From Nitricoxidireducens sp046726235 (GTDB lineage: Bacteria > Pseudomonadota > Gammaproteobacteria > Burkholderiales > Rhodocyclaceae): a DNA stretch of 64,000 bases. Under the pieces are notes generated by a model, which ran no database searches, was not told where the DNA came from, and saw nothing but the letters and a program-made list of their open reading frames with translations. Below are positions 8,713-17,753 of this stretch, one piece after another. The stretch covers positions 1 to 64,000 of the forward strand of contig JBKPAD010000008.1 in NCBI GenBank assembly GCA_046726235.1, given 5' to 3'. The position numbers and the translations under genes are program-made. Position 1 is the stretch's first letter; each line of letters starts with the position of its first letter.

Positions 8713-9255
8713 ATGCGCAAGCACTTCCGCAAGATCCTGCCCGACCGCGGCGCGGTGCTGCAAAACCGCTGGCTGGCGCCGTTCGCCGGCACGCTGCTTC
8801 ATCCGCGCCTGTGGCATCTGAATCGCCACTCGGCCGCCGGGGCCGTGGCGGCCGGCCTGTTCTGCGGCCTGATCCCCGGCCCGTTCCAGATGCTCGGCGC
8901 CGCGATCTGCGCCGTCGCCTTCCGCGTCAACCTGCCGCTGGCGCTGGCGACGACGCTGTACACGAACCCGCTGACCATCGTGCCGCTATACGTCGTCGCC
9001 TTCGGGCTCGGTAAGTTCGCGCTGGGCACCGGCGGCCGCTTCGTCGCGCCGCCGGAATACGGCGATGCCGGCCTCGTGGCCTGGGTCGGTGCGCTGGTCG
9101 ACTGGATGGCGCGCCTGGGCGAGCCGCTCGCGGTGGGCGTGGTCCTGCTGGCGAGCCTGCTCGCCGTCGCCGGCTACGCGCTGGTGCGCGCGGCCTGGCG
9201 CTGGCACCTGGTGCGCGCCTGGCGCGCGCGTCGCACCGCGCGCGGAGCCTCCTAG
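8713..9255 (+). CDS. DUF2062 domain membrane protein
   Basis: A 180-residue integral membrane protein. The ATG at 8713 begins MRKHFRKILPDRGAVLQNRW, and the family core AAGLFCGLIPGPFQMLGAAICAVAFRVNLPLALATTLYTNPLTIVPLY follows. There are about four hydrophobic segments and a basic C-terminus (RAWRARRTARG). Function of the family is unknown. The frame is open far upstream, but that part is antisense to comEC. Its 3' end overlaps the convergent chemoreceptor gene by 4 bp. Confidence 0.88.
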   Translation: MRKHFRKILPDRGAVLQNRWLAPFAGTLLHPRLWHLNRHSAAGAVAAGLFCGLIPGPFQMLGAAICAVAFRVNLPLALATTLYTNPLTIVPLYVVAFGLGKFALGTGGRFVAPPEYGDAGLVAWVGALVDWMARLGEPLAVGVVLLASLLAVAGYALVRAAWRWHLVRAWRARRTARGAS

Positions 9256-11267
9256 ACGCAGAAGCGCAGGATGTCGGACTGCAGGCGTTCGGCCATGCGC
9301 TCCAGTTCCATGGCCGTATCGGCGTTCGAGCGCACGGCGCCGTCGTTCTGTTCGGCCATGTGCGCGACGTCCTCGATGCCGTGCGCCACCTGCGTCGCGG
9401 CGGCCGACTGCTCGTGCAGCACCGACGAAATGTCGCTGACCATGGTGACCACGTGCTGCGCATGCTCGCGCACGCGATCCATCGCCTCGCCGGCTTCGCG
9501 TGCGCCGGTGACGCCGGCATCCACGCGCACGACGCCCTCCTGCATCGTCGCCACCGCGCCGCGCGTGCCGTTCTGGATCGCATCCACCATGCGCGCGATC
9601 TCCTGCGTGGAGGTGGCCGTGCGCTCGGCCAGCTTGCGCACCTCGTCGGCAACGACGGCGAAGCCGCGTCCCGACTCGCCCGCGCGCGCCGCCTCGATCG
9701 CCGCATTCAGCGCCAGCAGGTTGGTCTGGTCGGCGATCTCCTTGATGACGCCGACGATGGTCGATATCTGCGTCGAGTGCTGTTCCAGCTCGCCGATCGC
9801 CGTCGCCGACTGATTGACCACCGCCGCGATGCGGTCGATTTCCACCACCACCTGCTGCACCTTCTCGCCGCCGGCCGTCGACAGCGTTCCCGAGTCGGCC
9901 GCGGCGCGATAGGCCTGCTCCGCACTGCCGCTGATGTTGTCGATGCTGGTCGTCATCTGCTCGACGGACGCCGCCATGCCGGTCGCCGACTCGCTCTGCC
10001 GGCGCGACGAATCGGCGATCTGCGTGCTCGCGCTCGACATCTGCTTGGCCGCCGCCGACAGGTCGCGCGCGCTGTCCTGCACGCTGCGGATCAGCGCCGA
10101 GACGGCGTCGGCCATGTGGTTCAGGCAGTCGCCGACTTCCTGTAGCTCGTCGCGGCTTTCCATTTTCACGCGCACCGTAAGGTCGCCGCGCGCGATGGTC
10201 TCCACTTCGCGCGCCAGGTGCTTCACGCCGCCGACCACGGCGTAGTACGAACCGACCGCGAGATAACCGGTCAGCGCCAGGAGCAGCAGCGATGCGGCCA
10301 GGTTGAGCGCCAGATCGCGCTGCAGCCGGCCGAGGCGTGCGTCCAGTTCCTTCTCGAGCACGGGGATCAGGGTCTCGAACAATTGCTTGTAGCCGATGTC
10401 GATCGTCTCGGTCGTCATCTTGAAGTAGGCCGGCGGCGCCGTGGCGAAGCTGCCGCCGAGGATGTCCTCGACGACCAGCTTGTTCACCTCGGCGAAGGAA
10501 CGGTTGAACTCCTCCACCGGCCCGACCAGCGTGCTCTTCAGGTGCGGCGCGTAGCCGGCCGCCTTGCCCGCCGCGATGGTCAGCCCGCGCGTGCCGACGC
10601 CGATCTCGCTGATCAGGCGCGAGATCTCGACGCGCTGCGGCTCGCTGATCGCCTTCTTCGCCAGGATGCCGGTGCCGCGCGCGCGCAGCTGGCCGAGCGG
10701 CTCGAGCGTCTCCGGCATCTTGTAGACCGCCATGCTCATGACGAAGGCCGTCGCGTACTCGGGGTCGAGCGACAGGCGCGAGTCTTCGCCGACGCGGGCC
10801 AGGAAGTCGAGCAGGTGGCGGATCGCCGTCGTGTGGTGGGCGAAGTTCTCCGGCGCCGTCAGCGACATGCCGCCGGCGCGGATCAGGTCCCACTCGCTCT
10901 TCACGGCCGCCCACTCGGGCGCCTGCGCCAGCGCCCCCTGCAGGGTCTTGTCGACGGCGCCGAGCGCGGTGGCGACGTCCTTCTCCTTCGCCGCGCGCTT
11001 GGGCGCCAGCGAGGCGTCGCCGTTGATCACGCCCGACGAAAGGCCGCGATGCTGCTGCATCGACTGGATCAGCCCCTGCAGCGGCTTGACGGTCTCCAGT
11101 CCGTGCAGTTCGGCCCGGGTGGCGGTGATCGACTCGTTGAGCTTGAAGGTCAGCTGGAGCAGCAGCAGCGCGATCGCCAGGGCGCCGACGATGCCGAGCA
11201 GGAGGAAGCGCGCGACATAGCGCAGGCGATTCATCAGGGAAATCGCGGGAAGGAACAGGAAACGCAT
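9252..11267 (-). CDS. methyl-accepting chemotaxis protein with NIT-like sensor domain
   Basis: A 671-residue chemoreceptor. TM1 (about 18-40, LLLGIVGALAIALLLLQL) is followed by a helical periplasmic region with QQHRGLSSGVINGD, resembling the NIT (nitrate/nitrite-sensing) domain. TM2 (about 300-320) leads to a HAMP domain (EVETIARGDLTVRV) and a signalling domain with the conserved tip EIADQTNLLALNAAIEAARAGE and GRGFAVVADEVRKLAERT. No CheR-docking pentapeptide is seen at the C-terminus (DILRFCV). Signals via CheA/CheW; the nitrate ligand is inferred only from the domain resemblance. Confidence 0.9.
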   Translation of the reverse strand: MRFLFLPAISLMNRLRYVARFLLLGIVGALAIALLLLQLTFKLNESITATRAELHGLETVKPLQGLIQSMQQHRGLSSGVINGDASLAPKRAAKEKDVATALGAVDKTLQGALAQAPEWAAVKSEWDLIRAGGMSLTAPENFAHHTTAIRHLLDFLARVGEDSRLSLDPEYATAFVMSMAVYKMPETLEPLGQLRARGTGILAKKAISEPQRVEISRLISEIGVGTRGLTIAAGKAAGYAPHLKSTLVGPVEEFNRSFAEVNKLVVEDILGGSFATAPPAYFKMTTETIDIGYKQLFETLIPVLEKELDARLGRLQRDLALNLAASLLLLALTGYLAVGSYYAVVGGVKHLAREVETIARGDLTVRVKMESRDELQEVGDCLNHMADAVSALIRSVQDSARDLSAAAKQMSSASTQIADSSRRQSESATGMAASVEQMTTSIDNISGSAEQAYRAAADSGTLSTAGGEKVQQVVVEIDRIAAVVNQSATAIGELEQHSTQISTIVGVIKEIADQTNLLALNAAIEAARAGESGRGFAVVADEVRKLAERTATSTQEIARMVDAIQNGTRGAVATMQEGVVRVDAGVTGAREAGEAMDRVREHAQHVVTMVSDISSVLHEQSAAATQVAHGIEDVAHMAEQNDGAVRSNADTAMELERMAERLQSDILRFCV

Positions 11268-11347
11268 CGGAGTACCCCGGTTGATGACGCGAGTACTATG
11301 ACCTACGGCCGAATTCGTTCCTTATTCCGGATCAAGCGCCGGGGCTC

Positions 11348-12028
11348 TCACCCGGCATTGAGGCCCCCGTCCTGGAGCCTCATCACGCGGCCGGTCCGCG
11401 CCGCCAGCCCGGGGTCGTGCGTGACCAGCACGAAACTCGTGCCGAGGTCGGCATTGAGTTCCAGCATCAGGTCGAAGACGCGGTCGGCCGTCTGGCGATC
11501 GAGGTTGCCCGTCGGTTCGTCCGCCAGCACGCAGGCGGGCCGGGTGACCAACGCGCGCGCCACGGCGGCGCGCTGGCGCTCGCCGCCCGACAGTTCGCCC
11601 GGCCGGTGCTGCAGGCGCTCGGCCAGCCCGACGCGACTCAGCACGTCCGCGGCACGCTCCTCGGCCTCGCGCCGGGGCATGCGGCGCACGATCAGCGGCA
11701 TGGCGACGTTCTCGAGCGCCGAGAACTCGCCGAGCAGGTGGTGGAACTGATACACGAAGCCGAGGCTCTCGTTGCGCAGGCGGCCGCGCTCGGCATCATT
11801 CACCGAGAACACGTCGCGGCCGAGCAGGCTCACGCTGCCCGCCGTCGGCCGGTCGAGCCCGCCGAGCAGGTGCAGCAGCGTGCTCTTGCCCGAGCCGCTG
11901 GCGCCGATGATGGCGACGCGCTCGCCGCGGGCGATGCTGAAATCGATGCCTGTCAGCACCGGCACCTCGACCTCGCCCTGGCGGAAGATCTTCGTCAGCC
12001 CGGCGCAGGAAAGGACGGCCTCACTCAT
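11348..12028 (-). CDS. lolD: lipoprotein-releasing ABC transporter ATP-binding subunit LolD
   Basis: A 226-residue ABC ATPase that powers release of outer-membrane lipoproteins from the inner membrane. It has Walker A GASGSGKSTLLHLLGGLD, the signature LSGGERQRAAVARAL, Walker B CVLADEPTGNLD and the switch His in LVTHD. The Q-loop FVYQFHHLLGEFSALENVAMP is characteristic of LolD. Its start overlaps the end of lolC by 8 bp, so the two are translationally linked. Confidence 0.94.
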   Translation of the reverse strand: MSEAVLSCAGLTKIFRQGEVEVPVLTGIDFSIARGERVAIIGASGSGKSTLLHLLGGLDRPTAGSVSLLGRDVFSVNDAERGRLRNESLGFVYQFHHLLGEFSALENVAMPLIVRRMPRREAEERAADVLSRVGLAERLQHRPGELSGGERQRAAVARALVTRPACVLADEPTGNLDRQTADRVFDLMLELNADLGTSFVLVTHDPGLAARTGRVMRLQDGGLNAG

Positions 12029-13283
12029 AGCGCAGGGCCTCCGCCGGATTCACGCGCGACGCGCGCCAGCTCGGGTAGAGCGTCGCCAACAGCGTCAGCA
12101 CGAACGACACGCCCGAGATCACCGCGACGTCGTTCCAGTGCAGGTCGGACGGCAGGTCGGAGATGTAATAGACGTCCTTGGCGAGGAACTGGAAGCCGAG
12201 CACGCGCTCGAGCGCCGGCACCACGACGTCGATGTTGAGCGCCAGCGCCACGCCCCCGGCGACGCCCGCCAGCAGCCCGACCACGCCGATCAGCGCGCCC
12301 TGGACGATGAACACCTGCATGATGCTCGTGGGGCTCGCTCCGAGCGTGCGCAGGATCGCGATGTCGGCCTGCTTGTCGGTCACCGCCATCACCAGCGTCG
12401 ACACGATGTTGAAGGCGGCGACGGCGACGATCAGCAGCAGGATCAGGAACATCATGTTCTTTTCGATCTGCACCGCGCGGAAGAAGTTGGCGTGGCTCTT
12501 GGTCCAGTCGCTGACGAAGACGTCGGCGTCCATGAAGCGCAGCAGCTCGCGGCCGATCTTCGGCGCCGCGAACAGGTCGTCAACCTTCAGGCGCACGCCG
12601 GAGACGCGGTCCTCGAGGCGATAGAGCTTCTGCGCATCCTGCATGTGGATCAGTGCCAGCCCCGAGTCGAACTCGAACATGCCGACCTCGAAGATGCCGA
12701 CGACGCGGAACTGCTTGAGCCGCGGCAGCACGGCAGCGGGCGTCACCAGCCCTTGCGGCGCGATCAGCGTGACCTTGTCGCCGGTGTAGGCGCGCAGGGC
12801 GTGCGCGACTTCGGAACCGAGCACGATGCCGAACTCGCCCGGCTGCAGCAGGTCGAGGCTGCCGCTCTTCATGTGGCGCGCGAAATCCGCCACCTTCTCC
12901 TCGCCGGCCGGCACGATGCCGCGCACCATCACGCCGCGCACCTGCTGGTCGAAGGACAGCATGCTCTGCGCCTGCACGTAGGGCGAGGCGGCCTGCACGC
13001 GCGGGTGGCGCGCGGCGCCCTGCACGACCGCCGCCCAGTCGGCGAGTTCGCCACCGATGCCGGATATCTGCACGTGCGAGGCGACGCCGAGGATGCGCGT
13101 GCGCAGCTCCTTCTGGAAGCCGTTCATCACCGACAGCACGACGATCAACGCCGCGACGCCGAGCGCAATGCCCAGCATCGAGATCAGGGAGATGAAGGAG
13201 ATGAACGGATTGCGGCCGCCGACGCGCTTCTTCGCGCGCGTGTAGCGCAGCCCGATCCAGAGTTCGTAGCGGAACGGAAACAT
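12021..13283 (-). CDS. lolC: lipoprotein-releasing ABC transporter permease LolC/LolE
   Basis: A 420-residue permease with one N-terminal and three C-terminal membrane segments and a large periplasmic domain between, the LolC/E (FtsX-like) topology. It begins MFPFRYELWIGLRYTRAKKR, contains FISFISLISMLGIALGVAALIVVLSVMNGFQKELR and ends NPAEALRYE. With only one permease gene beside lolD, the transporter may work as a LolF-type homodimer, or a second permease is encoded elsewhere. TAACAT lies 8 nt before the ATG, suggesting a very short leader. Confidence 0.92.
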   Translation of the reverse strand: MFPFRYELWIGLRYTRAKKRVGGRNPFISFISLISMLGIALGVAALIVVLSVMNGFQKELRTRILGVASHVQISGIGGELADWAAVVQGAARHPRVQAASPYVQAQSMLSFDQQVRGVMVRGIVPAGEEKVADFARHMKSGSLDLLQPGEFGIVLGSEVAHALRAYTGDKVTLIAPQGLVTPAAVLPRLKQFRVVGIFEVGMFEFDSGLALIHMQDAQKLYRLEDRVSGVRLKVDDLFAAPKIGRELLRFMDADVFVSDWTKSHANFFRAVQIEKNMMFLILLLIVAVAAFNIVSTLVMAVTDKQADIAILRTLGASPTSIMQVFIVQGALIGVVGLLAGVAGGVALALNIDVVVPALERVLGFQFLAKDVYYISDLPSDLHWNDVAVISGVSFVLTLLATLYPSWRASRVNPAEALRYE

Positions 13284-13318
13284 GGCGGCGAATGTTAATC
13301 GCTATCCGCCGCCCGGGA

Positions 13319-14023
13319 CTATCTGCCGAACAGGCCCTTGACCGCCGAAGTTGCGCTTTCGACTCCTCCGGCCGCCGATTTCAGCAGCTTGTCGAAGCTC
13401 AGCGTCGAGGCCAGCCGCTGCTTGAGCGCCGCCGCGATCTCCTGGCCGAGCTCGCCCGGGGTGACGCCGCCGCGCGACTTGCCGATGTCACGCATCACGA
13501 TGTCGGGCAGGCTCACCGCCACCGTCTTGCCTTCCAGGAAGGCCGCGCTCGCCTGCGCCTTGGCGTTGCGCACGGCGAATTCCCCGACGATCAGCTTGGT
13601 GCCGCCTTGCTGCGGCTTCGACGGGCCGACGTAGTCGGCGATGTTCTTCTGGATGGCGTCGAAATTCGTCAGGCGGTCGCCCTTCTCGTAGATGATGTCC
13701 GGCGCCATCACCGCGATCTTGCGGATCACGACGACGCCGGAGGTCACGCTGGCGATGTCGACGACGAGTTCGACCTCGCCGACCTTGAGCGCATGCGCGG
13801 TCTTGAATCCCGCCGGATTGCCGATCGTCAGCCCGCGAATCACGCCGCGGCCGTCGGCGGCGCTGATCTCCACCGCGGCGACCTCGACCCGCGCGCCGGT
13901 CATGGCGCTGCCGTAGTCGACGATCGCCTGGCGCACCAGGCCGTCGAGGTTGCCGCGCAGCCAGTAGAGGGCGCCCGCGACGGCGAGGGCGAGGACCAGA
14001 ACTGCCAGGCCGACTTTCTTCAT
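13319..14023 (-). CDS. AsmA-like membrane-anchored periplasmic protein
   Basis: A 234-residue protein with an N-terminal membrane anchor (MKKVGLAVLVLALAVAGALYW). The periplasmic part resembles the N-terminal AsmA region: TGARVEVAAVEISAADGRGVIRGLTIGNPAGFKTAHALKVGEVELVVDI. It is much shorter than AsmA/YhdP proteins (500-1200 residues), so only one module is present. The C-terminus is amphipathic and helical. It lies 35 bp upstream of lolC on the same strand. A role in envelope lipid homeostasis is a family-based guess. Confidence 0.7.
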   Translation of the reverse strand: MKKVGLAVLVLALAVAGALYWLRGNLDGLVRQAIVDYGSAMTGARVEVAAVEISAADGRGVIRGLTIGNPAGFKTAHALKVGEVELVVDIASVTSGVVVIRKIAVMAPDIIYEKGDRLTNFDAIQKNIADYVGPSKPQQGGTKLIVGEFAVRNAKAQASAAFLEGKTVAVSLPDIVMRDIGKSRGGVTPGELGQEIAAALKQRLASTLSFDKLLKSAAGGVESATSAVKGLFGR

Positions 14024-14123
14024 GTTGATGCCTCCCGAATTTCTTCCCGGATGCTAGCAGGGATGAAGGGGTGGGCATTCCCCTTGCCCCGCCGGTCCCA
14101 TAACGTCACAGGAGGAGACCGCA

Positions 14124-14507
14124 ATGAAACCGACCGCCCTTCCCAGCCGCACCCTGCTGTTCTTCGCCGCCATGCTGGTGCTTGCCCCCCTCGCCGCCCA
14201 GACCGGCGGTCCGTCCGCCGGCGCGACCACCGGCGGCTCGCCGCTGCTGAACGACGACCGCGCCGGCGAGCCCGGCACGATCCCGGCCGCACCGGCAGCG
14301 CCGGTCGCGATCGAGGAACCGAGCCGCCACATGCCGCAAGGCTTCGTCGGCCCGGCCTCGAGCCGCGCCAGCGACCTGCCGGACTACAACGCCAACGCCG
14401 CCGCCTACCGCGGCCTGTGGGAGATCCATCCCAACAACGGCGTGACCATCCCCGAGGCGGCCGCCACGGCGCCGATGGAGCAGCAGGCTCAGCAGCCGGC
14501 CCGTTAA
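14124..14507 (+). CDS. small exported protein of unknown function
   Basis: A 127-residue protein with a clear signal peptide (MKPTALPSRTLLFFAAMLVLAPLAAQ). The mature part is Gly/Ala/Pro-rich and low in complexity, with no domain I recognise. A ribosome-binding site AGGAGG lies 8 nt before the ATG. It is flanked by the divergent AsmA-like gene and the downstream recJ pair. Function unknown. Confidence 0.7.
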   Translation: MKPTALPSRTLLFFAAMLVLAPLAAQTGGPSAGATTGGSPLLNDDRAGEPGTIPAAPAAPVAIEEPSRHMPQGFVGPASSRASDLPDYNANAAAYRGLWEIHPNNGVTIPEAAATAPMEQQAQQPAR

Positions 14508-14536
14508 GCGTTCTCCGGCAGCCCGACCGCTGCCGT

Positions 14537-14542
14537 TAAACT
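14537..14542 (+). promoter_or_regulatory. -10 hexamer spaced for a leaderless start of the rpfE-like gene
   Basis: TAAACT ends 7 nt before the ATG at 14549. This is the same spacing as at dnaX and the DUF2062 gene, and no ribosome-binding site is visible between. Confidence 0.35.
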
Positions 14543-14548
14543 CCGGGG

Positions 14549-15550
14549 ATGCGACTGACGCTTTGCATCCCCGGCCTGCTGCTGCCGCAACAGGCCCTGC
14601 TCGACACCGTCCGCGACCTGCCGTTGCCTGGCCTGGCGACGCTGCTCGGTCGCGGCCGCATCGCCGCGCTCGCGTCCGCCGACCACTACCACTGGCTGGC
14701 GGGCAGGTGCGGCTGGCCGGCCCTGCCCGCCGCCGCGCTGCGGCTGCTTGCCGAAGGCGGCGAACCCGCGAACGCCGCCTGGCTTTGCCTCGACCCGGTG
14801 CACCTCAAGGTCCATCGGCGCGGCATGGCCCTCGACGATCCCGCGCAACTCGAACTCGAGCCAGGCGAAGACGCCGAGTTGCGCGCAGCCGTGGCGCCGC
14901 TGTTCGCCCAGTTCGGCGAACTCTCGGGCAATGTCGCCGGCCGCTGGTACCTGCGCGTTCGGCACGGCGAAATGATCGAGACCGCGCCGCTGCCGCAGGC
15001 GATCGGCCGCGACATCGACCTGCGCCGCGCGGGGGGCCCCGACGCCGCCCTGTGGCGCACCGCGCTGGCCGAAGCCGAGCCGCTCCTGCACGCGCATCCC
15101 GTGAACCAGCGCCGCGAAGCCGCCGGCCGGCCGGCGATCAACAGCCTCTGGCCCTGGGGCGGCGGCGTGCTGCCGGCGACCATCGCCCCGTCGCCGTGGG
15201 CGATGCTGGCGACGGACGACCCGGTGATCGCCGGCCTCGCCCGGCGCCTCGAGGCGACCTGCGCGCCCGTGCCGCCGTCGCTCGCTGCCGCCGCCGATGC
15301 CGACCTCGTCGTCATCGAGACGCTGGCGGATCCGGCTCGCCGCCTCGACGCCATCGCCTGGAGCGAAGCCCTGACGCAGCTCGAGGCCGAGTGGTTCGCA
15401 CCGCTCGCCGCCGCCCTGCGCGCGGGACGGCTGACCGGCCTGCGCCTCGCCGGCTTCGGCGGCGACCGCGGCTTCGATCTCGAAATCACCCGCCACGACT
15501 TCTGGAAATTCTGGCGCCGCCCGCGCGGACTCGCCGAGGCCGCAGCATGA
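14549..15550 (+). CDS. RpfE-like conserved protein encoded with recJ
   Basis: A 333-residue cytoplasmic protein (MRLTLCIPGLLLPQQALLDT). It contains WLCLDPVHLKVHRRGMALDD and GRWYLRVRHGEMIETAPL, patterns I associate with the proteins annotated RpfE beside recJ in betaproteobacteria and Xanthomonas. The biochemical function is unknown. The stop codon overlaps the recJ start in ATGA, so the pair is translationally coupled. Alternative: an uncharacterised phosphoglycerate mutase-like family; I cannot decide by eye. Confidence 0.75.
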   Translation: MRLTLCIPGLLLPQQALLDTVRDLPLPGLATLLGRGRIAALASADHYHWLAGRCGWPALPAAALRLLAEGGEPANAAWLCLDPVHLKVHRRGMALDDPAQLELEPGEDAELRAAVAPLFAQFGELSGNVAGRWYLRVRHGEMIETAPLPQAIGRDIDLRRAGGPDAALWRTALAEAEPLLHAHPVNQRREAAGRPAINSLWPWGGGVLPATIAPSPWAMLATDDPVIAGLARRLEATCAPVPPSLAAAADADLVVIETLADPARRLDAIAWSEALTQLEAEWFAPLAAALRAGRLTGLRLAGFGGDRGFDLEITRHDFWKFWRRPRGLAEAAA

Positions 15551-17250
15551 CGCGCCTCGTCGATCGCGAAGTGCCGACGCGCGCGAGCCTGATGCTCGAG
15601 CAGTCGGGCCTGCATCCGCTGCTGGCGCGACTGTATGCGGCGCGCGGCGTGCGCTCGCGCGAGGAAGTCGACACCGCGCTCGCCGGCCTGATTCCCCCGG
15701 ACCGCCTCAAGGGTGCCGAGGACGCCGCGCGGCTGCTCGCCGACGCCATCGCCGCGAACAAGCGCCTGCTGATCGTCGCCGACTACGACTGCGACGGCGC
15801 CACCGCCTGCGCCGTCGGCCTGCGCGCGCTGCGCGCCTTCGGCGCCGAGGTCGACTACCTGGTGCCGAACCGCTTCGAGACCGGCTACGGCCTCTCGCCC
15901 GAAGTGGTGGCCATCGCCGCGGCGAAGAAGCCCGACATGATCGTCACCGTCGACAACGGCATCGCCAGCGTCGACGGCGTGGCCGCGGCGAAGCGGCTCG
16001 GCATCGCGACGCTGATCACCGACCACCACCTCCCCGGCCCGCAGTTGCCGGACGCCGACGTGATCGTGAACCCGAACCAGCCGGGCTGCACCTTCCCCAG
16101 CAAGTCGATGGCCGGCGTCGGCGTCATGTTCTACGTCATGCTCGCGCTGCGCGCCGAGATGCGCCGCCGCGGCGCCTTCGCCGACCGGCCCGAGCCGAAC
16201 CTCGGCGCCCTGCTCGATCTCGTCGCGCTCGGCACCGTCGCCGACGTGGTCGCGCTCGACCGCAACAACCGCATCCTCGTCGCCCAAGGCCTGGCGCGCA
16301 TCCGCGAAGGGCGCATGCAGCCCGGCGTGCGTGCGCTGCTGCGCCTGGCCGGACGCGAGCCCGCGCGCGCCGGTACCTTTGACCTCGGCTTCATGCTCGG
16401 CCCGCGCATCAACGCCGCCGGCCGCCTCGGCGACATGTCGGTCGGCATCGAATGCCTGGCTACCGACAACGAAACCAAGGCGCTGAACATCGCCCAGCAG
16501 CTCGACGCCATCAACCGCGAGCGGCGCGAGATCGAAGCCGGCATGCGCGAGGACGCCGAGCTGCTGCTGGAGGAGACCGACGCCACCGAGCGCGCCAGCC
16601 TGACGCTGTTCGACCCCGACTGGCACCAGGGCGTCGTCGGCATCCTCGCCGGCCGCGTCAAGGAGAAGCTCCACCGCCCGGTGTTCGCCTTCGCGCGCGC
16701 CAAGGAATGCGCGGACGGCTGGGAGCTGCGCGGCTCCGGCCGCTCGATCTCCGGCCTGCACCTGCGCGATGCGCTCGACCTCGTCGCCAAGCGCCATCCC
16801 GCGCTGCTGCGCCGCTTCGGCGGCCACGCCGCCGCGGCCGGCGTGACGCTGCTCGAAGACGACCTGCCGCTGTTCGAGGAGGCCTTCGAGGAAGTCGCGC
16901 GCGCCCTGCTCTCGCCGGACGATCTGACGGCGACGCTGCACACCGACGGCGCGCTCGAAAGCGGCTACTACTCGCTCGAATCGGCGCGCCTGCTGCAGCA
17001 GGCGATCTGGGGCCAGGGCTTTCCGGCGCCGCTGTTCGCCGACGTGTTCGAGGTCGATCGCCAGAAGCTGCTGAAGGAAAAGCACCTCAAACTGACGCTG
17101 AAAAAGGGCCGCGTCCGCATCGATGCGATACAGTTCAATTTTCCCCAAAGCGCGCCGCCTCGCATCCGCGCCGCTTTCCGCCTCGACGTCAATGAGTTCA
17201 ACGGCGTCGCGGGCGTCCAACTGGTCCTCGAACACATCGAACCGGCTTAA
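15547..17250 (+). CDS. recJ: single-stranded-DNA-specific exonuclease RecJ
   Basis: A 567-residue DHH-family 5'-3' exonuclease for recombination and mismatch repair. Motifs visible are LLIVADYDCDGATA (motif I), MIVTVDNGIAS, LITDHHLPG (the DHH motif) and VALGTVADVV. In the C-terminal part are LGPRINAAGRLGDM, SGRSISGLHLRDAL and FGGHAAAAG. Length and order are normal. The ATG at 15547 overlaps the upstream stop. The frame is open further 5', but that stretch is the other frame of the RpfE-like gene. Confidence 0.95.
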   Translation: MTRLVDREVPTRASLMLEQSGLHPLLARLYAARGVRSREEVDTALAGLIPPDRLKGAEDAARLLADAIAANKRLLIVADYDCDGATACAVGLRALRAFGAEVDYLVPNRFETGYGLSPEVVAIAAAKKPDMIVTVDNGIASVDGVAAAKRLGIATLITDHHLPGPQLPDADVIVNPNQPGCTFPSKSMAGVGVMFYVMLALRAEMRRRGAFADRPEPNLGALLDLVALGTVADVVALDRNNRILVAQGLARIREGRMQPGVRALLRLAGREPARAGTFDLGFMLGPRINAAGRLGDMSVGIECLATDNETKALNIAQQLDAINRERREIEAGMREDAELLLEETDATERASLTLFDPDWHQGVVGILAGRVKEKLHRPVFAFARAKECADGWELRGSGRSISGLHLRDALDLVAKRHPALLRRFGGHAAAAGVTLLEDDLPLFEEAFEEVARALLSPDDLTATLHTDGALESGYYSLESARLLQQAIWGQGFPAPLFADVFEVDRQKLLKEKHLKLTLKKGRVRIDAIQFNFPQSAPPRIRAAFRLDVNEFNGVAGVQLVLEHIEPA

Positions 17251-17327
17251 GCCCCTGCCCGCAACGGCGTTGTTCGACGACGGCGTTGCGCGCAAGATGC
17301 GCTTCATCACACGGAATTCGGAGGAGC

Positions 17328-17741
17328 ATGAACAAGCAGAAGCTCGCGCTCGCCCTCGGCTGCGCAATCCTCGTCTCGGCCTGCGAGCCGGTCTCGGTGA
17401 CCATGCTGGGCATCGGCGCCGGCACGGGCGTCGGCCACCAGCTCGGCGGCATCGTCTACAAGACATTCACCGAGCCCGAGGCGAAAGTGAAGAAGGCCTC
17501 GCTCGCGGCGCTCAAGCGCATGGCCGTCAAGGTCGAGTCGATCGGCAAGATCGAAAACGGCGAAATCATCAAGGCCACGGCGGCCGACCGCAACATCGAG
17601 ATCGAACTCGAATCGCTGACCCCCAACACGACGCGCATGCGCGCCGTCGCCCGCAAGAACGGCGGCATCATCGTGGACTCCTCCACGGCCGTCGAGATCA
17701 TCGTCCAGACCGAGAAGCTGCTCGGCAGCAGCGGAAGCTAG
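17328..17741 (+). CDS. small DUF3568-like lipoprotein
   Basis: A 137-residue lipoprotein: signal MNKQKLALALGCAILVSAC with the lipobox VSAC, modified Cys at 19. A glycine-rich stretch (MLGIGAGTGVGHQLGG) is followed by an alpha/beta domain with repeated K/E/I strands (KVESIGKIENGEIIKATA), as in DUF3568-type lipoproteins. GGAGG lies 6 nt before the ATG at 17328, which is preferred over an upstream in-frame start. It ends 12 bp before the next gene and probably shares its transcript. Confidence 0.75.
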   Translation: MNKQKLALALGCAILVSACEPVSVTMLGIGAGTGVGHQLGGIVYKTFTEPEAKVKKASLAALKRMAVKVESIGKIENGEIIKATAADRNIEIELESLTPNTTRMRAVARKNGGIIVDSSTAVEIIVQTEKLLGSSGS

Positions 17742-17753
17742 AAAGGAGTTGAG

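Noticed and set aside
14686..17466. 926-codon minus-strand frame opposite recJ and the rpfE-like gene
   Set aside because: Composition is that of a shadow frame (Arg/Ala-rich), and recJ motifs are unambiguous on the plus strand.
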